Assembly: GCF_900169365.1 (NCBI RefSeq)
Contig: NZ_FXZH01000006.1
Location: forward strand, 173,592 to 237,591
Reading direction: 5' to 3'
Source of the DNA: Brevibacterium sp. 239c
GTDB lineage: Bacteria > Actinomycetota > Actinomycetes > Actinomycetales > Brevibacteriaceae
DNA length: 64,000 bases
Shown: positions 8,939 to 18,449 of the stretch, one piece after another
Position numbering within the stretch: position 1 is the first letter of the stretch
Layout: each line of letters begins with the position of its first letter
The notes under the pieces: model-generated
The model's database searches: none
Told to the model about the DNA's origin: nothing
What the model saw: only the letters and a program-made list of their open reading frames with translations
Program-made: the position numbers and the translations under genes

Positions 8939-9270
8939 TGCTTTCCTTGGTACAGCCGCGATCTCTTCCGAGATCCCGGGCGACGTTGTCGTGGTTCCGT
9001 TCAGGGTGAAGCCATTCAGGGTGCTCGTGGGTCTGCCAGCCATCGCGATGGAGCGGTGCAGAGAACTCGACCGGCGACTGAGTCCACCCAGCACGTCAAG
9101 AATCCGATGAGCTTCTATGTCGGTAAGCCTAACCTAATCCCTTAGACTAGCAATGCTGTCAGCAGTCCTGTCCAGCGCGGAACCTCGAGGTCCGCAATGC
9201 GATACTCACCCGGCTGCTCGGACGATACCGTCCACACCTGCCCAGAAGGACCATCTGCAAGGATTCATTC
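8939..9270. other. divergent promoter region hmuT / esterase
   Basis: This 332-base gap separates two divergently read iron genes. The recognisable element is the DtxR-like box at 9119-9137. No convincing small gene or RNA was seen. Confidence 0.6.
9119..9137. promoter_or_regulatory. DtxR/IdeR-type iron box
   Basis: Read on the minus strand the site is TTAGGTTAGGCTTACCGAC. It agrees at 16 of 19 positions with the DtxR/IdeR consensus TTAGGTTAGSCTAACCTAA. It sits between hmuT and the siderophore-esterase-like gene and could repress both when iron is sufficient. The match is seen; control is inferred. Confidence 0.8.
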
Positions 9271-10554
9271 GTGCGCTTCACAGACATTCAGGCCGCCTAT
9301 TTTGGGGCCGACACCGGGATCGCCAGCGCTTCTGCCGACAGCGAGGAGCGATTCTGGAATGACGTCGCCACGCTCGGCACCCCCATAGTCAACCCGTGTG
9401 AGACCGACGAAGATATGCGGGATATCACATTCCTCTACCGCGTCACCGACCCCGAGATCCGCAGTGTGAGACTCGTGGCCAATCGGGTAACCGACAAACA
9501 CCGTCAGGCACTGGGCATCATGAGCCGCGTGCCCGGCATGGGAATCTGGGGCGTGACCCTGACCTTGCCCGCCGATCTCCGCTGTTCCTACGGTTTCAGC
9601 CCCTCGACCTCGGACATGCCAGAGCCGATGGGCACGGGGCGGAATGTCGGGCCGTCGGTATTCGTCGATGGATTCAACGCCGATGCGCCCCTGCGCAGGC
9701 CGAACGTGTCCGAGCCCACCGTCGGGACCTCCGTGTTCTCCGGGCCCCTGGCACCCGATCACAGCATGTGGTCCTCCGCCGAGGCGGCCCCCGGATTCGT
9801 AACTACTTCCGTTCGCGAGATCGGTGGGATCACCTGCCCGGTGCACGTCTATACGCCCGACACGAAGCGGCCGGAGGGTCTGCTCGTCCTCTTCGACGGC
9901 GACGACTGGTTCGAAGGGCTCGATGTGGCCCGCGCCTGCGAAGCGGCCGGTCTGCCGCCGATCGTGATCATCGGCATCGGCGCCCGAAGCCGCGCGCTGC
10001 GGGTCGGCGCTCTTGGAGGCAACCGGGAGTTCCTCAAGCAGGTGACAGATGAGCTGCTGCCACAGATCGAGGACGATCTGGGGCAGCAGGGCTATGCGCT
10101 GCCCGACCGCTCGCAGCGGATCGTTGGAGGTCAGAGCCTGGGCGGGCTGTCGGCCCTGCTCATGGCACTCGACTCCCCCACAGCTGTCGGTGCAGTCCTC
10201 GCACATTCATCGTCGCTCTGGTGGCATCCGGGAGGCGAGGCAAGCCCGGCCGATCTCGACCGACTCAACACCGACACCTGGCTGACGTGCCAGTTCTCAG
10301 AGGCGAAGCGCCCCGAGGTGGAGTTCCACCTCGCCGTAGGCAGCCGAGAGGACCTCATGATCGATCACACGCGCCGACTCGCTGAGGTGCTCAGCAATAA
10401 GGGGTGCGAGACGTCGCTGTCTGTCTATCAGGGCGGTCACGACTTTGCCTGTTGGCGCGGGGCGCTCATCGACGGCTTGCGAGCCCACTTCCGCCAGAAG
10501 GCGCAGAGTCCCAGCGGTAGTGACGGCCGTGCCTTGAAGCCGCGTCAGGATTAG
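9271..10554 (+). CDS. enterochelin esterase-like siderophore hydrolase (Fes family)
   Basis: The 427-residue predicted cytosolic protein has the Fes layout: an N-terminal beta-rich domain (about 1-150), then an alpha/beta hydrolase domain. The nucleophile elbow is GGQSLGGLS. A later Asp region and a C-terminal GGHDFACWR containing the catalytic-type His complete the triad pattern. The family opens ferric siderophores so that iron can be released. It starts with GTG after AAGGATT. The shared iron box with hmuTUV supports an iron role; the siderophore itself is unknown. Confidence 0.8.
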   Translation: MRFTDIQAAYFGADTGIASASADSEERFWNDVATLGTPIVNPCETDEDMRDITFLYRVTDPEIRSVRLVANRVTDKHRQALGIMSRVPGMGIWGVTLTLPADLRCSYGFSPSTSDMPEPMGTGRNVGPSVFVDGFNADAPLRRPNVSEPTVGTSVFSGPLAPDHSMWSSAEAAPGFVTTSVREIGGITCPVHVYTPDTKRPEGLLVLFDGDDWFEGLDVARACEAAGLPPIVIIGIGARSRALRVGALGGNREFLKQVTDELLPQIEDDLGQQGYALPDRSQRIVGGQSLGGLSALLMALDSPTAVGAVLAHSSSLWWHPGGEASPADLDRLNTDTWLTCQFSEAKRPEVEFHLAVGSREDLMIDHTRRLAEVLSNKGCETSLSVYQGGHDFACWRGALIDGLRAHFRQKAQSPSGSDGRALKPRQD

Positions 10555-11285
10555 TCGCGGGTTCCGAAGACGCTCGAACCGACGCGGACCATGGTGGCGC
10601 CTTCGGCGATGGCGAGTTCGAAGTCGCTGCTCATCCCCATGGAGAGTTCGCTCGCTTCGGCGGGCATGACGCCCGAGGTGAGGAGCTTCTCGCTGAGTTC
10701 ACGGAGTTCGGTGTAGCTGGGACGGATCTCTTCGGGCGTCCGCCCGGGAAGACCGATCGTCATGAGTCCGCGCAATCTCATCCGGGTGAACCCACGAAGT
10801 TCGGAGATGAGTGCCTCAGCATCCTCGGGCGCGATCCCGGACTTCGAGTCCTCACGCGAGGTGTTGACCTGCACGAAGCAGTCAATGGTCTGATCGAGGA
10901 CGTCCAGTCGATTGCTGATCTTCGTCGCAAGCTCAAGAGTGTCGACGGATTGGATGCAGTGCGCATGGCGCAGTGTGTGATTGACCTTGTTCTTCTGCAG
11001 GGGGCCGATGAGATGCGCCTGATGGTCCAGATCCGCAATGTCATCGGCCTTGCTCACCAGCTCCTGCACCTTGTTCTCCCCGATGAGCGTGAAGCCGTGC
11101 TCGATGGCGACGCGGATCCTCTCTGCCGGTTGAGTCTTGGTCGCGAGCAGCACGCGCACGTCATCACGTGCTCGTCCGCTCGCCTCGGCGGCGGTCGCTG
11201 TGCGTTCGGCAACCTCGTCAAGGTTGTCTCTGATAGACGCGATCGCGTCCTCGGTCAGTGATGCAGGTGTGTCTGAAGAACTCAT
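10551..11285 (-). CDS. yggS: YggS family pyridoxal-phosphate homeostasis protein
   Basis: The 244-residue protein belongs to the YggS/PLPBP family, single-domain PLP-binding TIM barrels that buffer vitamin B6 levels and affect amino-acid pools. The PLP lysine lies in VLLATKTQPAE. The family motifs GENKVQEL, HLIGPLQKNK and LSMGMSSDFELAI are all present. The gene end overlaps the end of the convergent esterase gene by four bases. In many actinomycetes yggS lies in the ftsZ region; here it is isolated. Confidence 0.92.
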   Translation of the reverse strand: MSSSDTPASLTEDAIASIRDNLDEVAERTATAAEASGRARDDVRVLLATKTQPAERIRVAIEHGFTLIGENKVQELVSKADDIADLDHQAHLIGPLQKNKVNHTLRHAHCIQSVDTLELATKISNRLDVLDQTIDCFVQVNTSREDSKSGIAPEDAEALISELRGFTRMRLRGLMTIGLPGRTPEEIRPSYTELRELSEKLLTSGVMPAEASELSMGMSSDFELAIAEGATMVRVGSSVFGTRD

Positions 11286-11398
11286 GCTTCCAGTCTTCCA
11301 CGTCCCTGCGCAGCCTGCAGGCCCGGGTGGACTGCCGACCGTGGGAGCGGTCGACTGAGAACCCGGAGTCTGCGAGCCATGAGGTCGCGTTGCAGCAT

Positions 11399-12304
11399 CT
11401 ACTCGGGCAGGCCCGGGGCCTTCGGATCGATGTTCCTGATCAGCGCCGAGGTGTCGAGGCCGTCGAAGCCCTCGTCCATGAGCTTCTGCAGCTGAGCGTG
11501 GACGAGCTGCGCGGCCGGCAGGTCGAGGCCCTGCGTTTCGGCGCCGGCGAGGGCGAGTCCAACATCCTTGTGCATGAGTGCAGTGGCGAAGCCGGGCTGG
11601 AACGAGTTGTTCGAGGCTGCGGTCTCGGTCACGCCGGGCACGGGGTACCAGGTGCGCAGCGGCCAGGAGTCTCCGGAGGAGACTGTTGCGATGTCGTAGA
11701 AGACCTTCGGGTCAAGCCCGAAACGTTCGGCGAGCACTGCACCTTCGACAACGCCCTGCAGACTGATCGAGAGCATCATGTTGTTGACGATCTTGGCGGC
11801 CTGACCAGCGGCCTCTCCACCGGCGTGGAACATGTTGCCGGCCATCGGCTCGATGAAGGACTTCGCCTCGGCGACATCCTCATCGGTTCCGCCGAGCATG
11901 AAGGTCAGAGTCCCAGCTTCGGCGCCGGTGACGCCGCCGGAGACCGGACCATCGACGAAGCGGAAGCCGGCCTTGGCTGCCTCGGAGTGCAGGGCGCGGG
12001 CGGAGTCGAAGTCGATGGTCGAGGAATCCACGAGGAGGGTCTTCCTGTCAGCATTGGCCAGCACGCCGTTGGGCTCCAGGTATGCGGTGCGGGCGTGCTC
12101 ACCCTTCGGCAGCATTGTGAAGACGATGTCGGCGCCGGCGACCGCCTCGGCGATCGAGCCCACGGCAGTGACACCGTGTTCAGCTGCCGCGGCGACGGCC
12201 TCTGGCACGAGATCGAAACCATTCACAGTGTGACCGGCCTTCACCAGATTCGCGGTCATCGGACGACCCATGTTTCCCAGGCCGACCCATCCAATTGTCG
12301 ACAT
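11399..12304 (-). CDS. 3-hydroxyisobutyrate dehydrogenase-family NAD(P) oxidoreductase
   Basis: The 301-residue beta-hydroxyacid dehydrogenase has an N-terminal Rossmann motif GLGNMGRPM, the substrate-binding segment GPVSGGVTGAEAGTL and the catalytic-lysine region KIVNNMM. Family members oxidise 3-hydroxyisobutyrate (valine breakdown), tartronate semialdehyde or related acids. The closest functional guess is 3-hydroxyisobutyrate dehydrogenase, but sequence alone does not fix the substrate. The start at 12304 follows a strong GAGGAGG. It diverges from a LysR regulator across 141 bases. Confidence 0.8.
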   Translation of the reverse strand: MSTIGWVGLGNMGRPMTANLVKAGHTVNGFDLVPEAVAAAAEHGVTAVGSIAEAVAGADIVFTMLPKGEHARTAYLEPNGVLANADRKTLLVDSSTIDFDSARALHSEAAKAGFRFVDGPVSGGVTGAEAGTLTFMLGGTDEDVAEAKSFIEPMAGNMFHAGGEAAGQAAKIVNNMMLSISLQGVVEGAVLAERFGLDPKVFYDIATVSSGDSWPLRTWYPVPGVTETAASNNSFQPGFATALMHKDVGLALAGAETQGLDLPAAQLVHAQLQKLMDEGFDGLDTSALIRNIDPKAPGLPE

Positions 12305-12394
12305 AATATGCCTCCTCGCATCATGTTCTTCAGGTGGTGCAGTGTTTCCCCTCACATTACGCCAGTCGCTGAGGCAACACGGTTCGCGCAGAAT

Positions 12395-12418
12395 CACATA
12401 TTCCGCACCGGATATGTG
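12395..12418. promoter_or_regulatory. candidate LysR-type operator
   Basis: The inverted repeat CACATAT...ATATGTG has a ten-base centre, itself partly symmetric (CCG/CGG). It lies in the divergent promoter of the dehydrogenase and the LysR gene, 28 bases before the regulator start, where LysR proteins usually bind their own and target promoters. Confidence 0.55.
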
Positions 12419-12445
12419 CGCGCACGCAGATAGGATGGAACCACT

Positions 12446-13321
12446 ATGGCTTCATATGCACCAGGCGGGTCCGGTTCGCAGATCTCTCCCGAAGATCTGC
12501 TGACACTGCTTGCCGTGGCTCGGCTGGGAAAGTTCACCGCCGCCGCGCACAGCCTCGGCCTCAACCACACGACGGTGTCCCGACGTATCGCAGCGCTGGA
12601 GAAAGCCTACGGCGAGCGGATGCTCGTGGCCTCACCGGACGGTTGGGAGCTCAGCACTGCCGGACGACTCCTGCTGCCGGTGGCCGAGGACATCGAGTCT
12701 GCTCTGGGGCGCATCGACGCCCACTCCAGCTCTGCCCTATCCGGGACGATTCGCCTGGCCTGTCCGCAGGCCTTCGCCCTGGAATTCGCGGTGCCGGCCC
12801 TAGCCCAGCTGCAACGGAGCCATCCCAGTCTGCAGTTCGAACTCATCACGGCAACGCAGCGGGCCCGGCAGTACCGGTCGGGCGTCGATATCGAGGTCGT
12901 CGTCGGCCGGCCAGACGCTCCACGCAGCGTCGCGAAGCACATCCGCGACTATCGGCTCCAGCTCTACGCCTCCCGCGAATACTTGCAAACCCATTCGCTG
13001 CCGATGACGCTTGACGATCTTGCCGAGCATCGTCTTGTCTACTACATCGAGAACTCGCTCCAGGTCGATGACCTCGACGAGGCGGGCAACGCACTGCCGC
13101 GCGGCAAGGGATTCTTCCGCTCCACCTCGGTGCATGCGCACGTGCTTGCCACATCAGACGGAGTTGGGATCGGGATCCTGCCCGACTTCCTCGCTGTGGG
13201 CAACAGTCGCCTCGTGCAGGTGCTGCCTGAGGAGTTCTCGAAGCCTGTCTCCTACTGGGCTTCGGTCCGCCACGAATCCCTGCGCAATGCAGGGGTCCGC
13301 AGCGTCCTCGAAGTTCTCTGA
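12446..13321 (+). CDS. LysR family transcriptional regulator
   Basis: The 291-residue regulator has an N-terminal winged helix-turn-helix (about 13-75: LLAVARLGKFTAAAHSLGLNHTTVSRRIAALE) and a C-terminal periplasmic-binding-like effector domain from about 100. It is divergent from the hydroxyacid dehydrogenase and probably controls that gene and itself in response to a small acid, the usual LysR arrangement. The inducer cannot be read from the sequence. Confidence 0.88.
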   Translation: MASYAPGGSGSQISPEDLLTLLAVARLGKFTAAAHSLGLNHTTVSRRIAALEKAYGERMLVASPDGWELSTAGRLLLPVAEDIESALGRIDAHSSSALSGTIRLACPQAFALEFAVPALAQLQRSHPSLQFELITATQRARQYRSGVDIEVVVGRPDAPRSVAKHIRDYRLQLYASREYLQTHSLPMTLDDLAEHRLVYYIENSLQVDDLDEAGNALPRGKGFFRSTSVHAHVLATSDGVGIGILPDFLAVGNSRLVQVLPEEFSKPVSYWASVRHESLRNAGVRSVLEVL

Positions 13322-13350
13322 GACAGACTCGCACGTCGAGACTTAGGGTC

Positions 13351-14097
13351 TCAGGCCGCGGACCAACCACCGTCGATGCTGTGGGCACTGCCGTTGATGA
13401 CGGCGGCCGCGTCACTGGCCAGGAACAGCGCCAACTGCGCAATATCCTCCGGTTCGGCAAGCTTCGGCACCGCAGAGTGGCCGAGGAAGACCTGCTCGAG
13501 CACTTCGTCTTCGCTGATGCCGTTCGTCTTCGCCTGGTCCGTGATCTGCCCCTTGACCAGGGGTGTGAGCACGTAGCCCGGGTTGATGGCGTTGCAGGTG
13601 ACGCCCTGGGGGCCGGCTTCCAGCGCGGTCGTCTTCGTCAGTCCCATGAGCCCGTGCTTAGCGGCCACATAGGCTGATTTGTTCGCCGAGGCGCGCAGGC
13701 CGTGGATCGAGGAGAGGTTGATGACCCGCCCCCATCCCCTTTTGCACATCGCCGGCAGCACGGCCTTGGTGAGCACGAAGGGGGCTTCGAGCATGAGAGT
13801 GTTGATGAGCCGCCATTCCTCAAGCGGGAATTCCGTGATCGGGTGGATCCTCTGTATGCCGGCGTTGTTGATGAGGATGTCGACGTCGAGATCGACCCCA
13901 TCCAGCGCCGAGGTATCCGCGAGATTCACCGTCCACGCCTGCCCTCCGATGTCGTCGGCCACGGCTTCCGCAGACTCCGCGTGGACGTCTGCGACGATAA
14001 CGTGCGCTCCGGCTGCGGCGAAAGCTTCGCTCATAGCCTTGCCGAGGCCGGAGGCGCCCCCTGTGACGAGGGCGCGTTTGCTGCTGAGATCGACCAT
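13351..14097 (-). CDS. 3-hydroxybutyrate dehydrogenase (SDR family)
   Basis: The 248-residue short-chain dehydrogenase has the cofactor motif TGGASGLG, the NNAG motif and the catalytic YVAAK. Sequence around the active site (SSIHGLRASANKSAYVAAKHGLMGLTK, quoted in part: SSIHGLRAS) and the NPGYVLTPLV loop are typical of D-3-hydroxybutyrate dehydrogenase, which interconverts 3-hydroxybutyrate and acetoacetate with NAD. It lies 150 bases downstream of a broken MHS transporter on the same strand, suggesting a former uptake-and-oxidation unit for a hydroxyacid. Confidence 0.82.
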   Translation of the reverse strand: MVDLSSKRALVTGGASGLGKAMSEAFAAAGAHVIVADVHAESAEAVADDIGGQAWTVNLADTSALDGVDLDVDILINNAGIQRIHPITEFPLEEWRLINTLMLEAPFVLTKAVLPAMCKRGWGRVINLSSIHGLRASANKSAYVAAKHGLMGLTKTTALEAGPQGVTCNAINPGYVLTPLVKGQITDQAKTNGISEDEVLEQVFLGHSAVPKLAEPEDIAQLALFLASDAAAVINGSAHSIDGGWSAA

Positions 14098-14247
14098 TGC
14101 TGTCCCTTCAAACGTGTTGTGCTTCCACTGTATTGTGCGCTGTCATGGTTTCGGGCGGTGCCGATATTCATCGGAACCGCCCGATACCGTGTGGTGGTGA
14201 GCTGATCAGCCTTATCTGATCAGCTCAGCGCGATCAGCATGAAGTGA

Positions 14248-15600
14248 TCAGCGCTGCGCGGCGTCTCGACGGTCCTTGTCCACCTGATCCAGTGAACGCA
14301 GATCGATGCCCTTCGTCTCCTTCGTGTACAGAAGCGCGATCATCGAGATCACAGCGGCTGCGAGGAGATAGAACGCGATCGGCACCGAGGACTCGAACTT
14401 CTGCAGCAGCGCAGTGGCGATGATCGGCGCAAACGATCCGGCCACGATAGCCGTGACCTGGTAGCCGGTCGAGACGCCCGAATTGCGCATGCGGGTCGGG
14501 AACATCTCCGACATGATGGCCGGCTGACCGGCATACATCAGTGCGTGGAAGATGAGGCCGATGAGCAGTGCGAGGAAGATGACGAAGGCGTTGCCGGTGT
14601 CGTACATCGGGAACGCGAAGAAGCCCCAGGTGGCCGTCAACGCGATGCCGATGCCGTAGGGGAGCTTACGACCGACTCTGTCCGTTGCCGCTCCGACCAG
14701 TGGCACGATGACTGCGTGGATTGCGTGGGCGGCGAGCAGTACGCCGAGGATCTCTGCCTGTTCGACACCGACGGCGATGGCCAGATAGGTGATCGAGAAG
14801 GTCACGACCAGGTAGTAGTGGATGTTCTCCACAAATCGCAGTCCCATCGCGGAGAAAACCTCGCGGGGGTAGCGCTTGAAGACGGCCTTGATGCCGTAGT
14901 CCACTCCCTCCTCGATCTCTTCGGACTGAACCTCATCGAAGATCGGAGCGTCGGAGACCCTGGTGCGGATGTAGTAACCGATGAGTACGATGACGGCCGA
15001 GAGCCAGAAGGCGACGCGCCAGCCCCAGGAGATGAAGTGCTCTTCGGTAAGTGTTGCCGTAAGGACGAGGAGCACACCGGTCGCAAGCAGATTGCCCAGC
15101 GGCACACCCGACTGCGGGAAGGATGCCCAGAACCCGCGTTCCCTGTTCGGGGAGTGCTCGGCCACGAGAAGGACGGCGCCGCCCCACTCGCCGCCGACGG
15201 CGAACCCCTGGATCAGGCGCAGAATGACCAGCAGAACCGGAGCGAAATAGCCGATCGAGTCGAAGGTCGGCAGGCAGCCCATGAGGAATGTGGCCGCACC
15301 GACGAGGATGATCGAGAGCTGCAGCAGCTTCTTGCGTCCGTACTTGTCGCCGAAGTGGCCGAAGATGATGCCGCCGAATGGCCGCGCGATGAACCCGACA
15401 GCATAGGTAGCGAAGCCCGCGAGGATCGCGTTCAGCGGGTCGTCCGAGGGCGGGAACAGGATATGGAAGACCAGCGTGGCCGCGGTTCCGTAGAGGAAGA
15501 ACTCCTACCACTCGACGATAGTTCCAGCCATCGAGGCGGCGACGACCTTGCGCAGCTGGGTGCGAATCGTCTTTCTCTCGGCATTGTTCGAAGAACTCAT
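14248..15600 (-). pseudogene. MHS-family metabolite:H+ symporter broken by in-frame TAG
   Basis: Read from an ATG at 15600 (preceded by AAGGAGAG), the frame encodes a normal-length MHS/MFS transporter of about 450 residues, except that codon 32 is TAG (15505-15507). It lies in the conserved first-helix motif, here VEW-stop-EFF. The intact MHS transporter elsewhere in this window reads VEWYDF, so the stop replaces a conserved Tyr. The remaining frame is undamaged (FGHFGDKYGRKK, RLIQGFAVGGEWGGA). An internal start could give only a truncated protein lacking the first helices. Either a recent nonsense mutation or a base-call error explains it. Likely substrates of the family are small organic acids. 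Confidence 0.85.
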
Positions 15601-15856
15601 GACTCTCCTTGATTTCCACGATCCGCATCAGCGTTGAATGCGCGAATCGACTTGCTGTGGCGTCTCAGCCCGTGCGGAGGTGTGCCTGTAAGCCCCAGCT
15701 ATGCGGCTTCAGGTCCACGTCATCGGCGCGGATTGTGTCACGCCGTAGATAAATATGATCCAAGCAACAGTGTGCGCCATGTGAAGAATGAATGGGTGCA
15801 GGAACGGCTCGAATTCGGGAATTATCTGTGCACATTCCCGCACACGAGGTGTGCAG

Positions 15857-17935
15857 TCATCTGCCTCGTGGGCTGGAGTTCGCGTCGCGCTGTGCCATAT
15901 TGGCGAGCATGTCGTTGTAGGCGCGAAGTTCTGCGTCGTCGGTGCGGGCTTCGCGGCGGTCGCTTCGCTTGGCTTCGCGATCCGAGGACTTCGACCATTG
16001 GAAGGCCACCATGATCGCGATGAACAGGGTGGGGAGCTCACCGATGCCCCAGGCGATTCCACCACCCAACTGTTGATCTTCGATTGCCGAGTAGCCCCAG
16101 TCAGCGCCGATGTTTCCGAACCAATCACCCTCGATGAGAACTTCTGAGCTCATGATCGAGATGCCGAAGAACGCGTGGAAGGCCATCGTGATGAGCAGCA
16201 TGAGCAGGCGCAGCGGATACGCCGGTCGCTTCACTCCGGGATCGATGCCGATGAGCGCCTGCGCGAACAGATAGCCCGCGCCGAGGAAGTGGATGATCAT
16301 CAGCTCATGGCCGAGGTGCCATTCGAGCGCGTATTTCATGATGCCCGAGTAATAGAAGATCACAAGCGAACCAGCGAAGTTCACGCTTGCGAAGATCGGG
16401 TTCGCGAAGAACCTCATGTACGGAGTATGGACGAGCCACAGCACCCATTCGCGGATGCCGCGCGAACCGTCCGTGCGCGCCTTCGTCCCCCGCATGAGCA
16501 TCGTGATGGGCGCACCGAGGACCATCGGCAGGGGCACCACCATGATGAGAAGCATGTGCTGGATCATGTGTCCGGAGAACTGGATCTCGCCATAGACCCG
16601 GGCACCGCCGGAGGTGACGTAGACGAGGAAGATCATGCCCAGCAGCCAGCAGATCAGGCGATGGATCGGCCAGGAATCACCTCGGCGCCGGAGGTTGATG
16701 AACCCGACGATATAGGCCACAGACAGGCCGACGGCAACGACGACCCACAGCGGATCCAGGGACCATTCGGTGAAGTAGCGGGCGAAGCTCGGCGAGGGCG
16801 GAAGTGGGTCGCCGGTCAGGATCTCTGCGGGGGTCGGGTCGCCGACAGGTTCCTGGGAAACCGGGGGTTGAGACCGTGACAGAGCGACCGCGAGGCCCAT
16901 GGTGGCGCCGAAGATGATGAATTCCACGATGATGAGGCGCCAGAATTCCCTAGTCGCCGAGGCGGCGTCCCCCAGTCGTCGGATGACGAACTGGCGATGC
17001 CAGAACCCGACGAGACCGAGCAGAATAGTCGCGAAAGCCTTCGCCACGATCACCTGCCCGTAAGGGGTCATGAGGTCAGCGAAGCTGTGAACGCGCAGCA
17101 GGGAGTTCACAACACCGGAATAGGCGACGATGGCGAAGGCGATGAGCGCGAACGACGAATAGCGTTCGATCGTGGTGCGCAGCTGGTGCGAGCGGGCGAG
17201 GTCCGAGCCCAGAAGAGCGATGGTGAAGAGGCCGCCCAACCAGATGATGATGCCCACTAGGTGGAGACCGATGCTGTTCACGGCCTGGGTGTGTCCGGAG
17301 GCTTCGGCGGAGTGTCCCATCAGCGCCAGCGGGATCACCACGCCGACGCCGAGGACGCCTGCCAAAGCGATGCCCAGGTAGCTGCGGGTGCCGAAGCACA
17401 GGGTCGAGGTGACGGCGATGAGGACGACGATGAGTGTCCAGAGTTGACCGAAGGCGATCTGGGTCAGAAACACGCCGAGCTGATTGGAGAAGTCGAGGTA
17501 GGCCTGCGCACCGACCGTGTCGGCAAAGGTGAGGACGAGGACGGCCACGGCGGAGATGGTCCAGGCGACCGAGGCCACCTCGGCGATCTTCAGGGTCTTT
17601 TCCCACAGCACATTGAGCGGGGTCTCGTCGGGGACCCCAGAATTGGCGGCTGCGGCAGTCGCCTTCCGGCTCCTGCCGCGCCCCCGGGTGCGGGGCAGGA
17701 TGAGGAGGGCGAACATCAGTGCGCCCAAGGTCAGTGCCATTGAAATGTTGAAGACGAACTTCGCGGCGGGCAGACCGTACCGAACGTAGGGACCTGGGTC
17801 ATTGAGGAGCGTCGCAGAAGCCGCTCCGGTGAATAGCATCGCGGCCAGACCCACGGCGAGTCCGCCGATGACGACGAGGGGAACGGCGGCGCGAGACGTG
17901 AATCGGGTGACCGATTCGAATACCTGAGTGCTCAC
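15857..17935 (-). CDS. CopD-CtaG fusion: copper import / cytochrome c oxidase assembly protein
   Basis: The 692-residue polytopic membrane protein joins two families. The N-terminal half (to about 340) resembles CopD copper-uptake proteins, including HLVGIIIWLGGLF. The C-terminal half (about 380-640) is a caa3-type CtaG domain with the conserved segments FSGHMIQHMLLIMVVPLPMVLGAP (in part FSGHMIQHMLL) and LLITMAFHAFFGI, whose His and Met residues suit copper binding. Its role is probably to supply copper to cytochrome c oxidase. The tail is charged and cytosolic. It is monocistronic, and the copper operon lies 27 kb away. Confidence 0.85.
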   Translation of the reverse strand: MSTQVFESVTRFTSRAAVPLVVIGGLAVGLAAMLFTGAASATLLNDPGPYVRYGLPAAKFVFNISMALTLGALMFALLILPRTRGRGRSRKATAAAANSGVPDETPLNVLWEKTLKIAEVASVAWTISAVAVLVLTFADTVGAQAYLDFSNQLGVFLTQIAFGQLWTLIVVLIAVTSTLCFGTRSYLGIALAGVLGVGVVIPLALMGHSAEASGHTQAVNSIGLHLVGIIIWLGGLFTIALLGSDLARSHQLRTTIERYSSFALIAFAIVAYSGVVNSLLRVHSFADLMTPYGQVIVAKAFATILLGLVGFWHRQFVIRRLGDAASATREFWRLIIVEFIIFGATMGLAVALSRSQPPVSQEPVGDPTPAEILTGDPLPPSPSFARYFTEWSLDPLWVVVAVGLSVAYIVGFINLRRRGDSWPIHRLICWLLGMIFLVYVTSGGARVYGEIQFSGHMIQHMLLIMVVPLPMVLGAPITMLMRGTKARTDGSRGIREWVLWLVHTPYMRFFANPIFASVNFAGSLVIFYYSGIMKYALEWHLGHELMIIHFLGAGYLFAQALIGIDPGVKRPAYPLRLLMLLITMAFHAFFGISIMSSEVLIEGDWFGNIGADWGYSAIEDQQLGGGIAWGIGELPTLFIAIMVAFQWSKSSDREAKRSDRREARTDDAELRAYNDMLANMAQRDANSSPRGR

Positions 17936-18040
17936 TGGTGGCAGACCGCCGCTTCATTCATGGTTCAAGGATATCGCCGGAGTCTGAAGCCGAGCTAACT
18001 GCGGGGCCCGGACGTGGTCGAAGTCTCGGCGAGGAGACAA

Positions 18041-18074
18041 GAAATGACCCGAACCAGACGGTCCGGGTCATTTC
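18041..18074 (-). terminator. terminator of the HU gene
   Basis: The 11-bp perfect arms GAAATGACCCG and CGGGTCATTTC are separated by 12 bases that can pair further. On the minus strand the hairpin is followed by a modest T-rich stretch. It lies directly downstream of the HU stop. Confidence 0.75.
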
Positions 18075-18092
18075 ACGCTGATGCGCGAAGGC

Positions 18093-18380
18093 TCAGTTAG
18101 GGCTGCCAGCGGCAGCTTTCAGCTTCGAACCAGCGGACAGCTTCACGGAGTAGCCGGCCTTGATCTGGATCTCTTCACCGGTCTGCGGGTTGCGTCCCTT
18201 GCGAGCGGCACGCTCGGTGCGCTCAACAGACAGCCATCCTGGGATGGTGAGCTTTTCGCCCTTGCCGACGACGTCGGAGAAGACATCGAAGACACCATCA
18301 AGAACGTCCGAAACCTGCTTCTGGGTCAATCCGGAATTCTCTGCAACTTCTGCTACGAGCTCACTGCGGTTCTTAGCCAT
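18093..18380 (-). CDS. hup: HU family DNA-binding protein
   Basis: The 95-residue nucleoid protein has the standard HU/IHF length and fold. It starts MAKNRSELVAEVAE, a form of the HU N-terminal helix, and carries the DNA-arm region GRNPQTGEEIQIKAG with the family motif RNPQTGE. It lacks the long Lys/Ala-rich tail of mycobacterial HupB. AGGAGG precedes the ATG. It bends DNA as a homodimer; a terminator follows. Confidence 0.95.
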   Translation of the reverse strand: MAKNRSELVAEVAENSGLTQKQVSDVLDGVFDVFSDVVGKGEKLTIPGWLSVERTERAARKGRNPQTGEEIQIKAGYSVKLSAGSKLKAAAGSPN

Positions 18381-18449
18381 AAAAGCGTCCTCCTTAGGAC
18401 AAGTCGGTCGGTTACCGGTCCGTTTTTCCGATAACGAACTTCCTCGAGA

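Noticed and set aside
11258..12433. 391-codon plus-strand frame
   Set aside because: Runs antisense to yggS and the hydroxyacid dehydrogenase, both well supported.
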